64,000 nucleotides of DNA, from NCBI RefSeq assembly GCF_039555335.1, contig NC_092631.1, positions 15,805,805-15,869,804 of the forward strand. The letters are read 5' to 3'. A program made the position numbers and the translations under genes. Source of the DNA: Amphiura filiformis. Taxonomy: Eukaryota; Echinodermata; Ophiuroidea; Amphilepidida; Amphiuridae. Positions within the stretch are counted from its first letter, which is position 1. Each line of letters opens with the position of its first letter. Of the stretch, positions 41,287-52,630 are shown one piece after another. The notes below the pieces were generated by a model, which saw only the letters and a list, made by a program, of their open reading frames with translations, did not search any database and was not told the DNA's origin.

Positions 41287-43971
41287 GTGTTTATAAGTCC
41301 GAACACAAACACTTTTTCGCGTCAGAAGTTAAATTGTTATGCAAGGAGCAACATCGTAGTACTTGTTAGAAGTTGTGTAACTTGGCTAACGCTCAATTCT
41401 TATATTGCATCAGGTGTGTTGGCACTTGGCGTCAAATGTGATCATACACTTAAAATAGCTACTTATAAAACCAGTTCGTACCGGTGCCAACTTGGCTTGA
41501 ATAACGTTCTCTCAGATGTAGAGTTACGTATTCAGACAAAAGATTATTTTGGGAATATTAAGACGTACAAAGACTTCATTATGGATAAGCTATCAGTTTA
41601 TACACCAAAACTTTCGTCATCTGCAGAATTGAACTCTCACAAACAATTATCTACAGTGATGGATAATAATCTTCCACTTCGGCGACCAAAAATTGCGATA
41701 TTTGCAAGTCCTGAAGCGGAATCTGCAAGAGATTCTATTGACATTGAAGATGAAATGTTCCTTGCGGATAATGAAAGTGACACAAAGGTACAAAATGACA
41801 GTTGCGTTGGATTGGACATTGAGTTGCAAGAATGCCAACGTTTTCAACGCGAGAAGAAAACAGCTTGGGTGCCGGAACAGAAGGCGAAACCAAACCAGCG
41901 GCAATCTGCAGCAAATCACCGGTGGAAGAAAGCAACAATTAGCGCAAGACTTTGCGTGGATCTTACAAACAGGAAGAAAAGTGGTTTAGAATCTGACGAG
42001 AAAGATTCTGTTTCGGAGAAGAAGGACTTGATACCAGGTTTAACACTAAATCGTCGTCGTTGGAGAAAAGTTGGACTATGTGTATCTATGAATGCAATGT
42101 TGTTGAAAGATGTGAACAAATCTAAACAGGAAAAGAAATTTGAACAAAAAGCAAACGCTGGCAATGATGATTCTTCTGTGCAGATTTCAGAAGACAATAT
42201 TTCTGGCAGTGGCAGGACAGAAACAAAAACATCCGGTAGGACAATTCCAAGTACGCAAAGATTTGGGAGGCGATTGTCACCACAAGTGAGCAGAAGTTTA
42301 CCAGATAAATTCAAGCCGTCTCCACCTCCCAGTCCCAGGCGATGTTTGACAAGAAGAACTCAATCGGAGAGTCATTCTCATCTGGACATACCACATGGTC
42401 ACGCAAAACCCTTCAGAAGAATATCCAGCCCAGCTCTTAGTTCCAGATCAAGCTCACCCCCGTCTTCGACATGTTCTTCTCCAACATTCTGTCGCCGAAA
42501 ACTCTCTCTCGCATCTGATTCGTCACTGCCGAATTCCCCACCTTCATCAACATGTTCGTCACCAAAGAGTGAAAGAAAGAGGTTGTCGCTGGCATCTGAT
42601 TTGGAGACAAATAGAAGTATAGTGGAAGATTTGATGCATCAACGGTCAGAGGCAATATCACACCTTAGTAACGAGAGAAATTCCAGATGTGGAAGGAAGA
42701 ATGTGATGAACTGTGATGAGTCTCCAATTGGAAGACGATCAACTCAAGCTTGGGAACCTTTAAAGGTAATTATGATTTTCAATTTACTTAAGGGCTCGGA
42801 TAACGACGTTTTCACGTCGTTTTTTTTGTAGGACCTGAGAGAACATCAGACACATCAAATTGCATTCTGAATACGAGGAATGTCATTCTAATATCAAATA
42901 ATTTATTGAAATTCGGGATATAATACCAATTTTATGGCAATTATTAAAAATTGATATCATTTGAAAATGTTAACCTTTTGTATTTAAGATACAATTTGAT
43001 GTGTCTCAAAAAATACGTGGAAACGTCGCTATCCGAGCCCTTAACATACATACATGATACATAACCCAACCTTAACAGATAACTATTTTGTGCTCCAAAC
43101 AGTTAATTGGTGCTCCAAACAGTCGAATACATGTATTATACAATGTTTTGATCGTGTGTATGGAATATGGATCTAAATTGATTGAAACTGTTAGTCAATA
43201 AAAACAATCAATGTCCTTCAATTAAATAGATAATATCAATTGAAATATAATACAAGTTGAAAATATGTTACAATAAAAACATGAAAAATATTTATAAATA
43301 GATAAGCTAAAAATATACTTTATATTAATATTTTTGTGCTATCATATTATTTCTTGCAGAGTCATGAAGACATCGTTTTGACTGAAAAGTTACCTAAAGC
43401 AGACCACGCGATATCAAAACAAAGACTTGAAGAAGCTGAGCTGACAGAATACTACGACATTGCAGAAGGCCATTGTTCCTCTCTGTCATTAAAGGAGTTG
43501 AAACAAACATCTAACTTTAATTTACCAGAACTCGTATGCTTAGAGTCAGATAGCATTTCCGAATGCAAAAGCAGGACATCATCGTCTTCAAATGACAGCA
43601 GCATAACGGAATCGACAGGAAGTATGAAATCATTTAGGACTTCCAATAAAACAGACAATACCAAATCATGTTCGAAATTTGCTTGTAACAGAACTGATGC
43701 AGACATTGTCAAAGACGTTGAAGAAGAGATCCAACAGAGAGTCTCCAGGCGGAAGCAGCAGTTGATACAGCAAGCAGGCGGTCAAGAACACCACGGCAGG
43801 TTACAGTTAAGAGCAAGAGCAAGATCAACTGGAGGACAATTACGGAGAGTGCTCTCCGATATGCATGAAAAGCGTACAACATCCGAACTATGGCAAATGG
43901 CCGTTGAAAAGAGCAAATTGCAAAGCTCTTATTTTTCACATACAAATACTATGGTTTTATCAGTTCACTGA
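41148..43971 (+). CDS. Orphan three-exon gene, disordered Ser/Pro/Arg-rich protein
   Basis: Model: exons 41148-41286, 41414-42765 and 43360-43971, 700 residues. I do not recognise it. Exon 1 (ATG at 41148) ends in phase 1 at GTGTTT and joins the GCATCAG acceptor at 41413; without this join the long frame has no ATG before 41581 (MDKLSVYTP), an alternative start. The second intron is GTAATT...TTGCAG, phase 0 on both sides. Residues about 300-500 are low complexity with SPPPSPRR and a duplicated SPPSSTCSSP-x-RKLSLASD block, which resembles basophilic-kinase phosphorylation sites. The C-terminus has a charged probable coiled coil, DVEEEIQQRVSRRKQQLIQQ. No signal peptide, membrane segment or enzyme motif is seen. 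It may be a cytoskeletal or signalling scaffold, but that is a guess from composition. Open length, correct phases and non-repeat content support a real gene. Confidence 0.65.
41414..42765 (+). CDS. Orphan gene exon 2
   Basis: A 1.35-kb open exon carrying most of the protein, including the duplicated SSTCSSP...RKLSLASD block. Donor GTAATT follows WEPLK. The 5' boundary is less certain than the 3' boundary. Confidence 0.7.
42792..43040. mobile_element. TTAA-flanked MITE
   Basis: TIR GGGCTCGGATARCGACGTTT with TTAA on each side (42788-42791, 43041-43044). It lies inside the second intron of the orphan gene. Related truncated copies lie at 2780-2942 and 45858-45960. A TTAA target is typical of piggyBac-type elements. 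Confidence 0.85.
43360..43971 (+). CDS. Orphan gene exon 3
   Basis: Acceptor TTTCTTGCAG. It encodes 203 residues from SHEDIVLTEKLPK through a Ser-rich stretch to a charged helix and RRVLSDMHEKRTTSELWQM, ending at TGA. Confidence 0.7.
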   Translation, partial: SHEDIVLTEKLPKADHAISKQRLEEAELTEYYDIAEGHCSSLSLKELKQTSNFNLPELVCLESDSISECKSRTSSSSNDSSITESTGSMKSFRTSNKTDNTKSCSKFACNRTDADIVKDVEEEIQQRVSRRKQQLIQQAGGQEHHGRLQLRARARSTGGQLRRVLSDMHEKRTTSELWQMAVEKSKLQSSYFSHTNTMVLSVH

Positions 43972-44339
43972 ACTATTGGCTTTGACTCACTGGCTATAAT
44001 ACTCACATATTATGTTGATATCCACTTATTTTCAAAAACAAATCAATGTTGGTGTTGAATGATTTGATCAACTACATGTCCTAATGTAGGCAAATCTAGA
44101 AATACCGTTTTGCGCCTCGTATCTGTGAAAATTATATTTCGAAAGCTTTGATAATACTGTAATATTTATATTGCATGATTGGGGTGTAATGTGATATAGG
44201 CTTATTTTTAAGTCAATTTAAAAAACGAGCAAGTAAAATAAGCATTGTATACAAATGATTGGAAATAATTAATAATTATGTGCAATAAGTACATTGGACA
44301 AAAAGTTTGTTGATGAACTTTTGATTTGGGCCATTCAAC

Positions 44340-44600
44340 TTGAAATCCCGGGGTACTCAAGTTTGGTTTTGGTAGGGACGTGCCGCTGAGAATATGAAAG
44401 TGGACCCATAAATATACCAATTTTTCAAGAAATTTGGACCCATTGATATACCAAAAGTGAAAATTTTTTCGACCAAATTTAACCCATATTGTCTTACTTT
44501 TTACAAGTTTTGGGAAAATTTTGAACATTTTGGCTACATTAAGGAAAAATTGGGCTATATTCCGAAAAAATTGAGACAATTTTTTGAAAAAAGGACCCAT
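44340..44600. repeat. Low-complexity repeat related to hAT-like ends
   Basis: CCCGGGGTACTCAAGTTTGG and GGGACGTGCCG followed by repeated GGACCCATAAATATACCAA-like words. It resembles half of the 54680-type element; no full TIR pair found. Confidence 0.45.
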
Positions 44601-44629
44601 ATGATCTTAATCTTCTAGGCTACATAGGG

Positions 44630-44765
44630 ATTGTGAATTTCAAAGGCGGCTTATACCTGAATGGGTGACTCCATTTGAAATTTACACCCCTATGTGTGAA
44701 ATTAAAGTCAAGCCTTCCATCATTGTCCATAGGGGGTGTATGGATTTCAACTAGAATAGCCCATT
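44630..44765. mobile_element. MITE fragment, family 2
   Basis: It contains GGTGACTCCATTTGAAATTT and ends GGATTTCAACTAGAATAGCCC. Family members lie at 45945-46025 and 49021-49203. Confidence 0.5.
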
Positions 44766-46845
44766 AAATTAACTTAGATTAGGATTTAATTTTCGACGCT
44801 TTGTCATCTTAAATGAATGATGAATAGATCATTGTGGATTATGTAGAATTTTAGCCTAATTTAATGCTATAATTAACAAAGATTTTTGACGATAATAGTT
44901 TAATCATCTTGTAAAGTAAAGCTAATCAGTTTTGATGGAAGATATCAATTTTTTAATATCTAATACATGATATTTGATAAAATAATGCGCCAACATTAGC
45001 TAATGCATGTTGGTAGAAAAAATGACGCAATAACAGTTATGACTATAACTTATATAAACAAACACATGATTCAACGAATTGTGTTAAATAGGCCTACATA
45101 ATAAATGTGGTGATTACATGAACAGTTGTTCCCTTTGTGTCTTACTTGTGATATAAACTGTGTTGTTTTATTGCATAACGATTATTCATAGAACTTCTTC
45201 GGTAGTTATATTACGGCCTATAAATAACATTTACTCAAAGTGAACATTATACACGTGAGCAATACGATCAATATTTCGATTAATAGTAAAAAATCAAAAC
45301 CTTGGAAGAGCGCCAAAAGTACTTTATTGAATATATTGATGATGTAATTTTGTTTTCGATATCACTAGGATCCACAACATGCTCATCAGGGGCACAGTTC
45401 TTTAACCCCAATACATTTGTACATTCATTGAATGACCTTTTGAGAATTTGGGTACAAAAACTCATTCTCGGCAACTTGGGGTCAAATTTTGTACTATGAT
45501 TGTTTAATTGAGGTTATTGAACTATGCCATTAGGATGAGGCCATTGTGGTCCATAGGAAATGTTGAAGCACAGACCCTAGTTGAAGCTACAGATTTGTTT
45601 TTCTGTTAGAGAAAGGAAATAAATTTATCTGTTATCAAAAGTAATCAATTTTCGCTATTATTAGATCATTATGTTCAATAATGATTGATTTAAGCAGAGG
45701 TTCCTCGATATTTTGTAGAACATTTAATTTGATGTTATAAATAAGTAACTATATATTCTACAAGAAGTTAATAATTGGTTCTAAGCCAGTACATTGTCAA
45801 TAAATGACATTAAGACCAACTTTATGGTTTTTGGGTACATACCAAAATTATTATTAAGGGCTCGGTCACCCACCTTTGCACAGTATGTTTGAGGGACCTG
45901 AGAGCACATCAGACACACCAACTTGCGTACTGAATTAAAGGATTATACACCCCAGTGTCTGATATTAAATATATGCCTTCCATACGGGGTTGTATAAATT
46001 TCAACTGAAGTAGCCTGTTAGATTAACACTGATTAGGATTAGGATCAAAATTTAATTTTCGACGCTTTATCATGTTAGATGAATGAAGGTTTATTTTAGC
46101 CTAATTTAATGCTATAAATATGATAAAAGATTTTTGACGATAATAGTTTAATCATTTTGTAAAGCTACTATTACGTTTTGAGGGCAGATATTTTTTTATA
46201 AATATCATATACATGAAACATGTGATACTAGATTATCTGATGAAATTATACGCCAATATTGACTAATGTATGGTAGAAAAAATGACGCAATAATAGTTAA
46301 ATATGTTAAAAACAAATTCAACGAATTGTGTAAATGAATAATAATAGGTGATGATTAGATGAACAGTTATTCCCTTGTGTCATACCTGTGATGTAAACTG
46401 TGTTGTTTTATTTCATAACGATTATTCATAGAACTTCTTAGTTTATATTTACGGCCTATAATATAAATAACATTCACAAAGTGAACATTTATAAACTCAT
46501 GAGCACTACGATCAATATTTCGATAACTAAAATAGTAAAAAATCAAAACCTTGGGAGAGCGCCAAAAGTACTTTATTGAATATAATGTAATTTTGTTTTC
46601 GATATGTTGAAGCACAGACCCTGGCCTACAGATTTGTTTTTTCTGTTAGAGAAAGGAAATAAGTTTATATGTTGACAGAAGTAATCAATTTTCGGTATTA
46701 GTAGATCATTATGTTCAATAATTATTGATTTAAGCAGAGGCTCCTCGATATTTTGTAGATCATTTATATTGAAAACAATTTGATGTTATAAATAAGTCAC
46801 TATAATAATACAAGAAATTAGTAATTGGTTCTAAGCCAACAACGT
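44680..46845 (+). repeat. Tandem duplication of about 1.1 kb
   Basis: Copy 1 (44680-45800) and copy 2 (45960-46845) share ATTTTCGACGCTTT, AAAAATGACGCAATAA, GAGCGCCAAAAGTACTTTAT and AAGCAGAGGYTCCTCGATAT in the same order. Copy 1 has about 197 extra bases (45366-45562) bounded by a shared AT. Many small indels show that the duplication is old. Non-coding. Confidence 0.85.
45858..45960. mobile_element. Truncated TTAA-type MITE, left part
   Basis: GGGCTCGGTCACC after TTAA, then AGGGACCTGAGAGCACATCA as in the 42792 element. The right half is missing. Confidence 0.55.
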
Positions 46846-46876
46846 ACCAAAATGATTAGGTTGCATTTGAAACCAT

Positions 46877-46936
46877 GGTCTTAAGGTTATACAATGGATT
46901 TTTCAAGGTCTTAAGGTTATACAATGGATTTTTCAA
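46877..46936. repeat. Perfect 30-bp tandem duplication
   Basis: GGTCTTAAGGTTATACAATG followed by GATTTTTCAA occurs twice in a row. Confidence 0.95.
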
Positions 46937-47489
46937 GGCTTGATTCCAGAGGGGCGTAAGTTAATAATAGAAACAGCCTTGCTCAAGCGTACTTGGTGTA
47001 TCAATCTACATGCACAATGTCCACGAACCTATGAAACCGTGGCACGTGAGTCATCCTATGTTGCAGGGATAGGGAGGGAGGGGCAACCATGATAGGGGCT
47101 GCCGGGGTGGGGGAGCCGGTTTTCTGCAATTTTCCTATGGTAGGCCTATTTTATAAATTTTCATTTTTTTAAATATTATCCTTAGATGATATTTGTCGTG
47201 AAATAAATCAATGCCGCTATAGGCTATAATTATGCCTAGTAGGCCTACCCTGATTATGCAATATATACAACAATAACTACAACAACAATAACAAAACCAA
47301 CAACCAATATCTAATTTGTAAAAACTATTCATAGGCTTATATAGGCCGCGCCTATTTAGACTAGTAGGCCTATTCATGAATTATTAAAAAAAAGCCGGCA
47401 AAAACAATCAATCACTGCAGTCAATAAGAAAGAAACGAACAAGAAAGAAGGCAGAAAAAGAGAAAAGTAAGAAAAAAAAATAGAATTGG
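46937..47489. other. Intergenic sequence
   Basis: No gene. A G-rich patch at 47070-47115 and an A-rich stretch at 47430-47485 precede the tRNA-like fragment. Confidence 0.4.
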
Positions 47490-47592
47490 ACCACACAGGG
47501 ACTCGAACCCGTACTAGTTGACCAGCTCAAAACTATTACAAAGTCGACAAGAGTATCAGTCAAGCGCGCTAATCGATTCCACCACAGAGGGA
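47490..47592 (-). repeat. tRNA-like (SINE head) fragment
   Basis: On the minus strand TGGAATCGATTAGCGCG resembles box A and GGGTTCGAGTCCC is a good box B, but they are too far apart and the acceptor strands do not pair. tRNA-derived pseudogene or SINE. Confidence 0.5.
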
Positions 47593-47624
47593 ACTTACGA
47601 AAACTGATGGTCTCAAACTGACTA

Positions 47625-47676
47625 TGATATTCAATAGTGCATACAGGCTGTGATATTCAATAGTGCATACAGGCTG
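47625..47676. repeat. Perfect 26-bp tandem duplication
   Basis: TGATATTCAATAGTGCATAC followed by AGGCTG occurs twice in a row. Confidence 0.95.
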
Positions 47677-48302
47677 TTATGATAAACAAACGCATTGCCC
47701 GCGCAAAGTCGGACGCATCGATGACGAAAAAAACTCGTTTTTTTTGCAAAAGTAGCTTCAATTTGGAATGAAAATCAAATGGTAGAGTAATCGACAGACA
47801 GTTGAGAAATAATGTTGGTAGTTAAATGTCAATTAACGTTCCACAATCAAGATATCGATAATGTAAAAAGCAGTTTTTTCTCAAGCAAGATTCTCGAAAA
47901 TGTTCCCCCAAAACGGGCTTTTAATATTTAATCGGTACTGTATTTGGTTCTTCCCCATGGCAACATTATTTCTTTGATCGATTTGTAGTACAATACAAAA
48001 AAGAAGAAAACAATCACTCGGCGTGGTTTTATACGGGGCGCACATTTGAAAAAAAAAACCGTCATGGAACGCGTTTTGATCTTGTGAACATGATGCGTAA
48101 AAAGGCTTTAAACGAAGGAGTCTCAAATTTATTCTAAAATTTGTATAAACACACACAAAAAAATGTTAAGCTACATCCAATGCAGCAACATTCACTCGCT
48201 GCGATATTTGATTACTGAGAAAACTCTAGAACAACTTTACGTCTTTTATACGTTTTTTATACGTTTCTTTGTGTAACCTTAAGGTACATTATGCGTACAT
48301 GT
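47677..48302. other. Intergenic sequence
   Basis: No gene or element recognised. A minus-strand open frame at 47881-48156 has no domain. Confidence 0.4.
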
Positions 48303-48623
48303 ATTAAAAAAATAAAATAAATGTAGATATTTATATAGCGCTTTATGCCGTAAACAGCCTCAAAGTGCTTTACATTTATTCCGCCGTCACTAGAATATGT
48401 CGGAACCACGTTCGCAGCCTACAAGTGGCGCAGGGTCCATCAGTACAACGACTGTGACTACCCCTAACAGCTTCCCATTGCACCTGGGTGGGATGAGGCA
48501 AGCGAGGCAAAGCGCCTTGCCCAAAGGCGCAACATGGTGGGATGGGGAATCGAACCCACGCACGTCGAGCAAGCTCTCGGATTATGAGTCCAAGGCCGTA
48601 ACCACTGAGCCACCGTGCCCTCC
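48303..48623 (-). mobile_element. Full-length tRNA-derived SINE
   Basis: On the minus strand the head has box A TGGCTCAGTGG and box B GGTTCGATTCC in a nearly complete class II tRNA shape: anticodon arm TTGGA-CTCATAA-TCCGA and variable stem GAGCTTGCTC. The body ends in TAAAGCACTTTGAGGCTG and AAGCGCTATATAAAT, a tail type shared by many animal SINEs, then A/T-rich sequence. The tRNA part is a SINE promoter, not a tRNA gene. Confidence 0.85.
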
Positions 48624-49020
48624 ACGTGGATAAACGTTTTAATACAAAATTTCTGGGGAGCTTACGTAAAACATAAAAAATAATATTCGAATTATTGGTG
48701 TACTTTAACATGTTTAAAACGGGTCGTAGGGAAGCCTGTGTTTGCACTCAAATATTGACACAAATAAAATCGACACACGAGAGGAATTATATGGGTTCTA
48801 TATAGGAGACCCCAAGGGTTTATGGGGGGGGGGGGGAGGTGTGATTTCCACCCTATCTGCATGATTTTTTAGGGAGGGAGGAAAACGCTCAACACTTTCG
48901 TTTTGTTAGGTCTTAACACAAGAACCGCATGGAAATTCGATTTTTAAATTTGGTATACGCTGCAGGTTTTAAAATTAGAATTTTGTTTATTTCAATCGGT
49001 CTCATATCAATTATTGGGCT
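48624..49020. other. Intergenic sequence
   Basis: Contains a G(14)-type run at about 48823-48836. No gene recognised. Confidence 0.4.
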
Positions 49021-49203
49021 ATTCTATTTCAGTTGATTTCCATGCACTCCATATTGAAGACATGACCTTAATCTCCAACAATGGGGTGAAGTTTTTAAAT
49101 GGAGTCATCCATTCAGGTAACCCCATTTAGAATTCACACTCTCAGTATGGAAGATTCAGGTCATGTCTTCCATAGGGGGGGGGGGGTGGATTTCAACTAG
49201 AAT
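49021..49203. mobile_element. MITE, family 2
   Basis: ATTCTATTTCAGTTGATTTCC at the left is inverted as GGATTTCAACTAGAAT at the right, and GAAGACATGACCT is inverted as AGGTCATGTCTTC. It includes a G(13)-type run. Confidence 0.7.
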
Positions 49204-52200
49204 TTCCCAGTGCATGCTTGCTGTTTAAGTGCTGCTAAAATTCATGAAGCTTCTGCGATAATTGCACAAGTCATTTGTTATAATTTTGAGAACAAAGCAC
49301 AAACCATGGCCATGGTTCAGGCATGCATTTAAACATATTTATTCACCAACAAGAACAAAATGATAATGAGGCAACTTAAAGGAGTATTTCGTGATCCTAG
49401 CATCTTCTTTTTATGACATATTTCAGTAGATATCCACGAAAAAAGCTTATTCCCAAAATTTCAGTTCAGAGGATGATACTGTGGATCACGAAATGCCCGT
49501 TTAATGGGAATAATCAGAAATAATTAGGAGGATTAGGGCCTATGTATTACCAATGCATGATTGAACCATATTTTATACCTGTTCTCAAAATTACAAAAAA
49601 CGACCTTTAAAAGGCAATTATCGTACAAGATCGTGAACAGAATTAAAGGTATGGAATCATAGAAGTCGTTACGTTTAGACACGCGCCCTTCATGGCTGAA
49701 TTTATCCTTACCCCGGAGGGGGTTCTCCCTGCATGGTTGAAGATGTACGGGTATGTGCCACGGTTTGGGGGTACTTTTTCAGCGATTTTGGTATATCGAT
49801 GGGTGGGTTTTCAGTGAAGACCAATTTTTTGATGAAGCCTCCCGGAATCAGAGCTTTAAATAATTATGTATGGAAATATCAATTTCCTGTGGCATTTTGT
49901 TTCTTTATTATCCACAAAACAACATTCTCTCCGGGCATTCTCTACATCAAGCAATATATATAAATATTAATAATAAATTGCACTTTAACCAAATTGAAAC
50001 GAAATTTACCTTATAAAGATAGTACAAATTAGTGTCAACATTAACAACGCCGAGCTGCTCCAGAACAATGGAATTTATATCAACATAATTAAATCCGTAA
50101 AGAAGTTTAGGAAATTTGAGTCACTTATTTTACATTGTATTACAAGTTCAATTGTGCATTGTTTTAATTAAAAGTTCCAATTATGCAGTTTGACATGTTT
50201 AATTAGCAAAAAAAGCTGCTCGAGTTAGTCAAGTTAATTGTTTCTTTGAGTTTCAAGGAATTCAGATTGAAAACCACGTGCTCTTCCATTTGTAATCAAT
50301 ATAAGGGCCTTTCCCTGCGTCATTCAATTCGATTTGAAGAAGTTAATCAATATCGAATTATTGATGTTCACAACTTAAATGCAATAGAGAATATGAGACT
50401 GATGTCGGGAATGAATCTCACGCAAAATTCCCAAAGACAACCCGTTTCCCCTTTGTCCCCAAATATCCCATATTTTGCTTCTTTGCCCCTCATAGACCCC
50501 TGTTTGCCCCTAAAAGACACCATAATTTTATTGTCTTGTTCCGTCAAGACTTTTTACACTTTTTGTGAAAATATTACTGTTTTACCTAAATTTGCCCAAA
50601 AGACTTACGTTTCTCTTTAAAAAACCCCCCCTTTTTTTTAGCATCTGACCCCAAAAGAATCCCTTTTCAGGATGTGCCACTCTTAATTTGAAGTGTTTTT
50701 ACAAGACGAATAGAATAATTTGCGACCATTTGTATGAACAGTAGTTGATTAAGAGCAGGGGGCTGGTGGTTATTATCTTTGTACAAGAGACAAGGGAAAT
50801 CTCCTGGGTTTGTTTTGGCTTGGTTCTTTCTCGGGCATTTTCATGAGTTTTTTCGTGGCTAATAATTATATCTTTGTTGTGTGTCTTTTTCCCCCACCAG
50901 TGCGAAGCACAGGGAATAAAAAAACAAAAAAAAACAACAACAAAAAACACACACACAAACAAACCTTCTACGCATTTTTTCTGATCTAGAAACCTTGATC
51001 TCCGAGGATACAGGATGTCCCCTACCCTACCATCTATAAACTAAGACGTATGTAGGGTTCAATTGCAAAGATATCGGCTCATATTGTAATTTGCCTTGGC
51101 CGACATCCGACACATTTGGTCGTGTTGATACACAGCTGAGTACTTCACCTACACGAAACATGTTAAATCATATTTAACGATGAATCAATTTATTTATTTG
51201 GTTAGAACTGAAAGACATGATCAGAGGGGCTATGACCTGAAATGAAAAAAAAAAGTAACTTGTTTTTTAAACCAAGTGATGTTTTGATCTTTTCCAGTTG
51301 TTTGCTTAGATTTTAGAGTAGGTTATACATAAATGCAAACCTCTTGCAGGTAAATATTATGGTCATCCATAGGTGATTAACCTGGGAGCAACAAAGGCAA
51401 ATGATTAAAGGTGGTTAGACCGATTGTGCCACATAATGTTTTTTTTTTTACCTCGCACGAGGCCCATCACCCAAATATAATTAACTTATTCTAATTTTGG
51501 TTTAATTGCTCCAGCGGTTTGGTTTCGTATCACAGAGTTTCCTGGGTATTTCCAAACTATATATCGTGTTTTTGTTCATATCACTTTTAAACAAACCATA
51601 ACAAACTTTTAGTTGATTCTCTTGGTCGGGCTGACGTCACAAAGGGGAATTAGCCTTGTAAAACCAGTGTGCGAATGTGCAGTTCCCCTTTCTCGAGCTG
51701 GTTGCTATGCGCGCGTTTGTGCAAAGGGGACAAAGGGGACAATGTTCCCGGATGTCCGACCGAGTGAATACCAAAATTTGTATTTTGATCGGGTTCAATT
51801 TTGGGATGGGCCGTCAATCGGGTCACCTTTAATTAAGGGCACAGTGATTAAGGGGTGTTTCGACGTTTAATTTCTTGCGTTTTTCAGTGCTGTAAATAAT
51901 GGGAAACAAACGTAATGTTTTCACTTCTGATTTTCAGCTGAAAATTTATTCTTCAATCCCAACATGTATAACATTAGATAAAAAGCAGGACCAGATTTAT
52001 CTTTTTCAGGACCCTGTGCGAGGCTAAAATGTAGGACCCTCTGGATATCTAGATCCACGTACACACCCACCCAAGCCCTGTAACCTAATTCTCATTCTAA
52101 ACCAGTGCTTCACTAAATTGTTTCACTTTCCTCTTTTTTTATTTATTTTTAATTTTGTTGTATCCTCCCATAACCAAATATGGGCCCCCTGGATCTTGGG

Positions 52201-52552
52201 TCCTGGTAAGTTCGACCATGTTCATAAGATAAAACGGAGGTAAAGACAATAAGAATTTGCTCTATATAATTTCGAATAGATTAAGAACATGAAGTACAGA
52301 GCAACAAGAGGGGGGGGGGCGGCGGGAGATGTCCACCATATGAGAAACATTACATCAAAATGAGGATAGTACTATAAACCGAATGCATAAAGAGGGTTCC
52401 ATATCCACCTATGTGCTTACTATCGAGCACAAAACATGCAAACATGAAGACCGCCATCCACAAAAGTTTTTGGGGTTTTGAGCAAATCATCGATACATAA
52501 TTATAGTTATAAAAATTATACGAAAAAGTCAACCTGCAAATGTGTGTCTCAA
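49204..52552. other. Intergenic stretch without a gene
   Basis: No gene is supported. 49690-49830 has the CCCCGGAGGGGG and ACGGGTATGTGCC words of the hAT-like repeats. 50440-50680 is pyrimidine-rich repeat. 50919-50963 is an A-rich simple repeat with CA dinucleotides. An open frame at 51613-51870 has no recognisable domain. 52307-52319 is a G run. Confidence 0.45.
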
Positions 52553-52590
52553 CCTCATTAGCCCAGTTGGTAAAGCGCCGGACTTTGGTA
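52553..52590 (+). repeat. tRNA-like box A fragment
   Basis: TTAGCCCAGTTGGTAAAGCG followed by CCGGACTTTGG resembles a tRNA D-arm and the start of an anticodon arm. No box B follows. Truncated SINE head next to the mariner-size element. Confidence 0.45.
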
Positions 52591-52630
52591 CAAATTCATG
52601 TTTTCAAAAGCGCTCGATAGTAAGCACATA

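Noticed and set aside
41287-42831. Single-exon reading of the orphan gene starting at 41287
   Set aside because: The frame starts with GTG, not ATG, and runs past a good donor (GTAATT at 42766) into intron sequence.
48376-48747. 123-residue minus-strand open frame
   Set aside because: Reads through the SINE, including its tRNA head; not a protein.
51613-51870. 85-residue plus-strand open frame
   Set aside because: No domain or splice partner found; length expected by chance.
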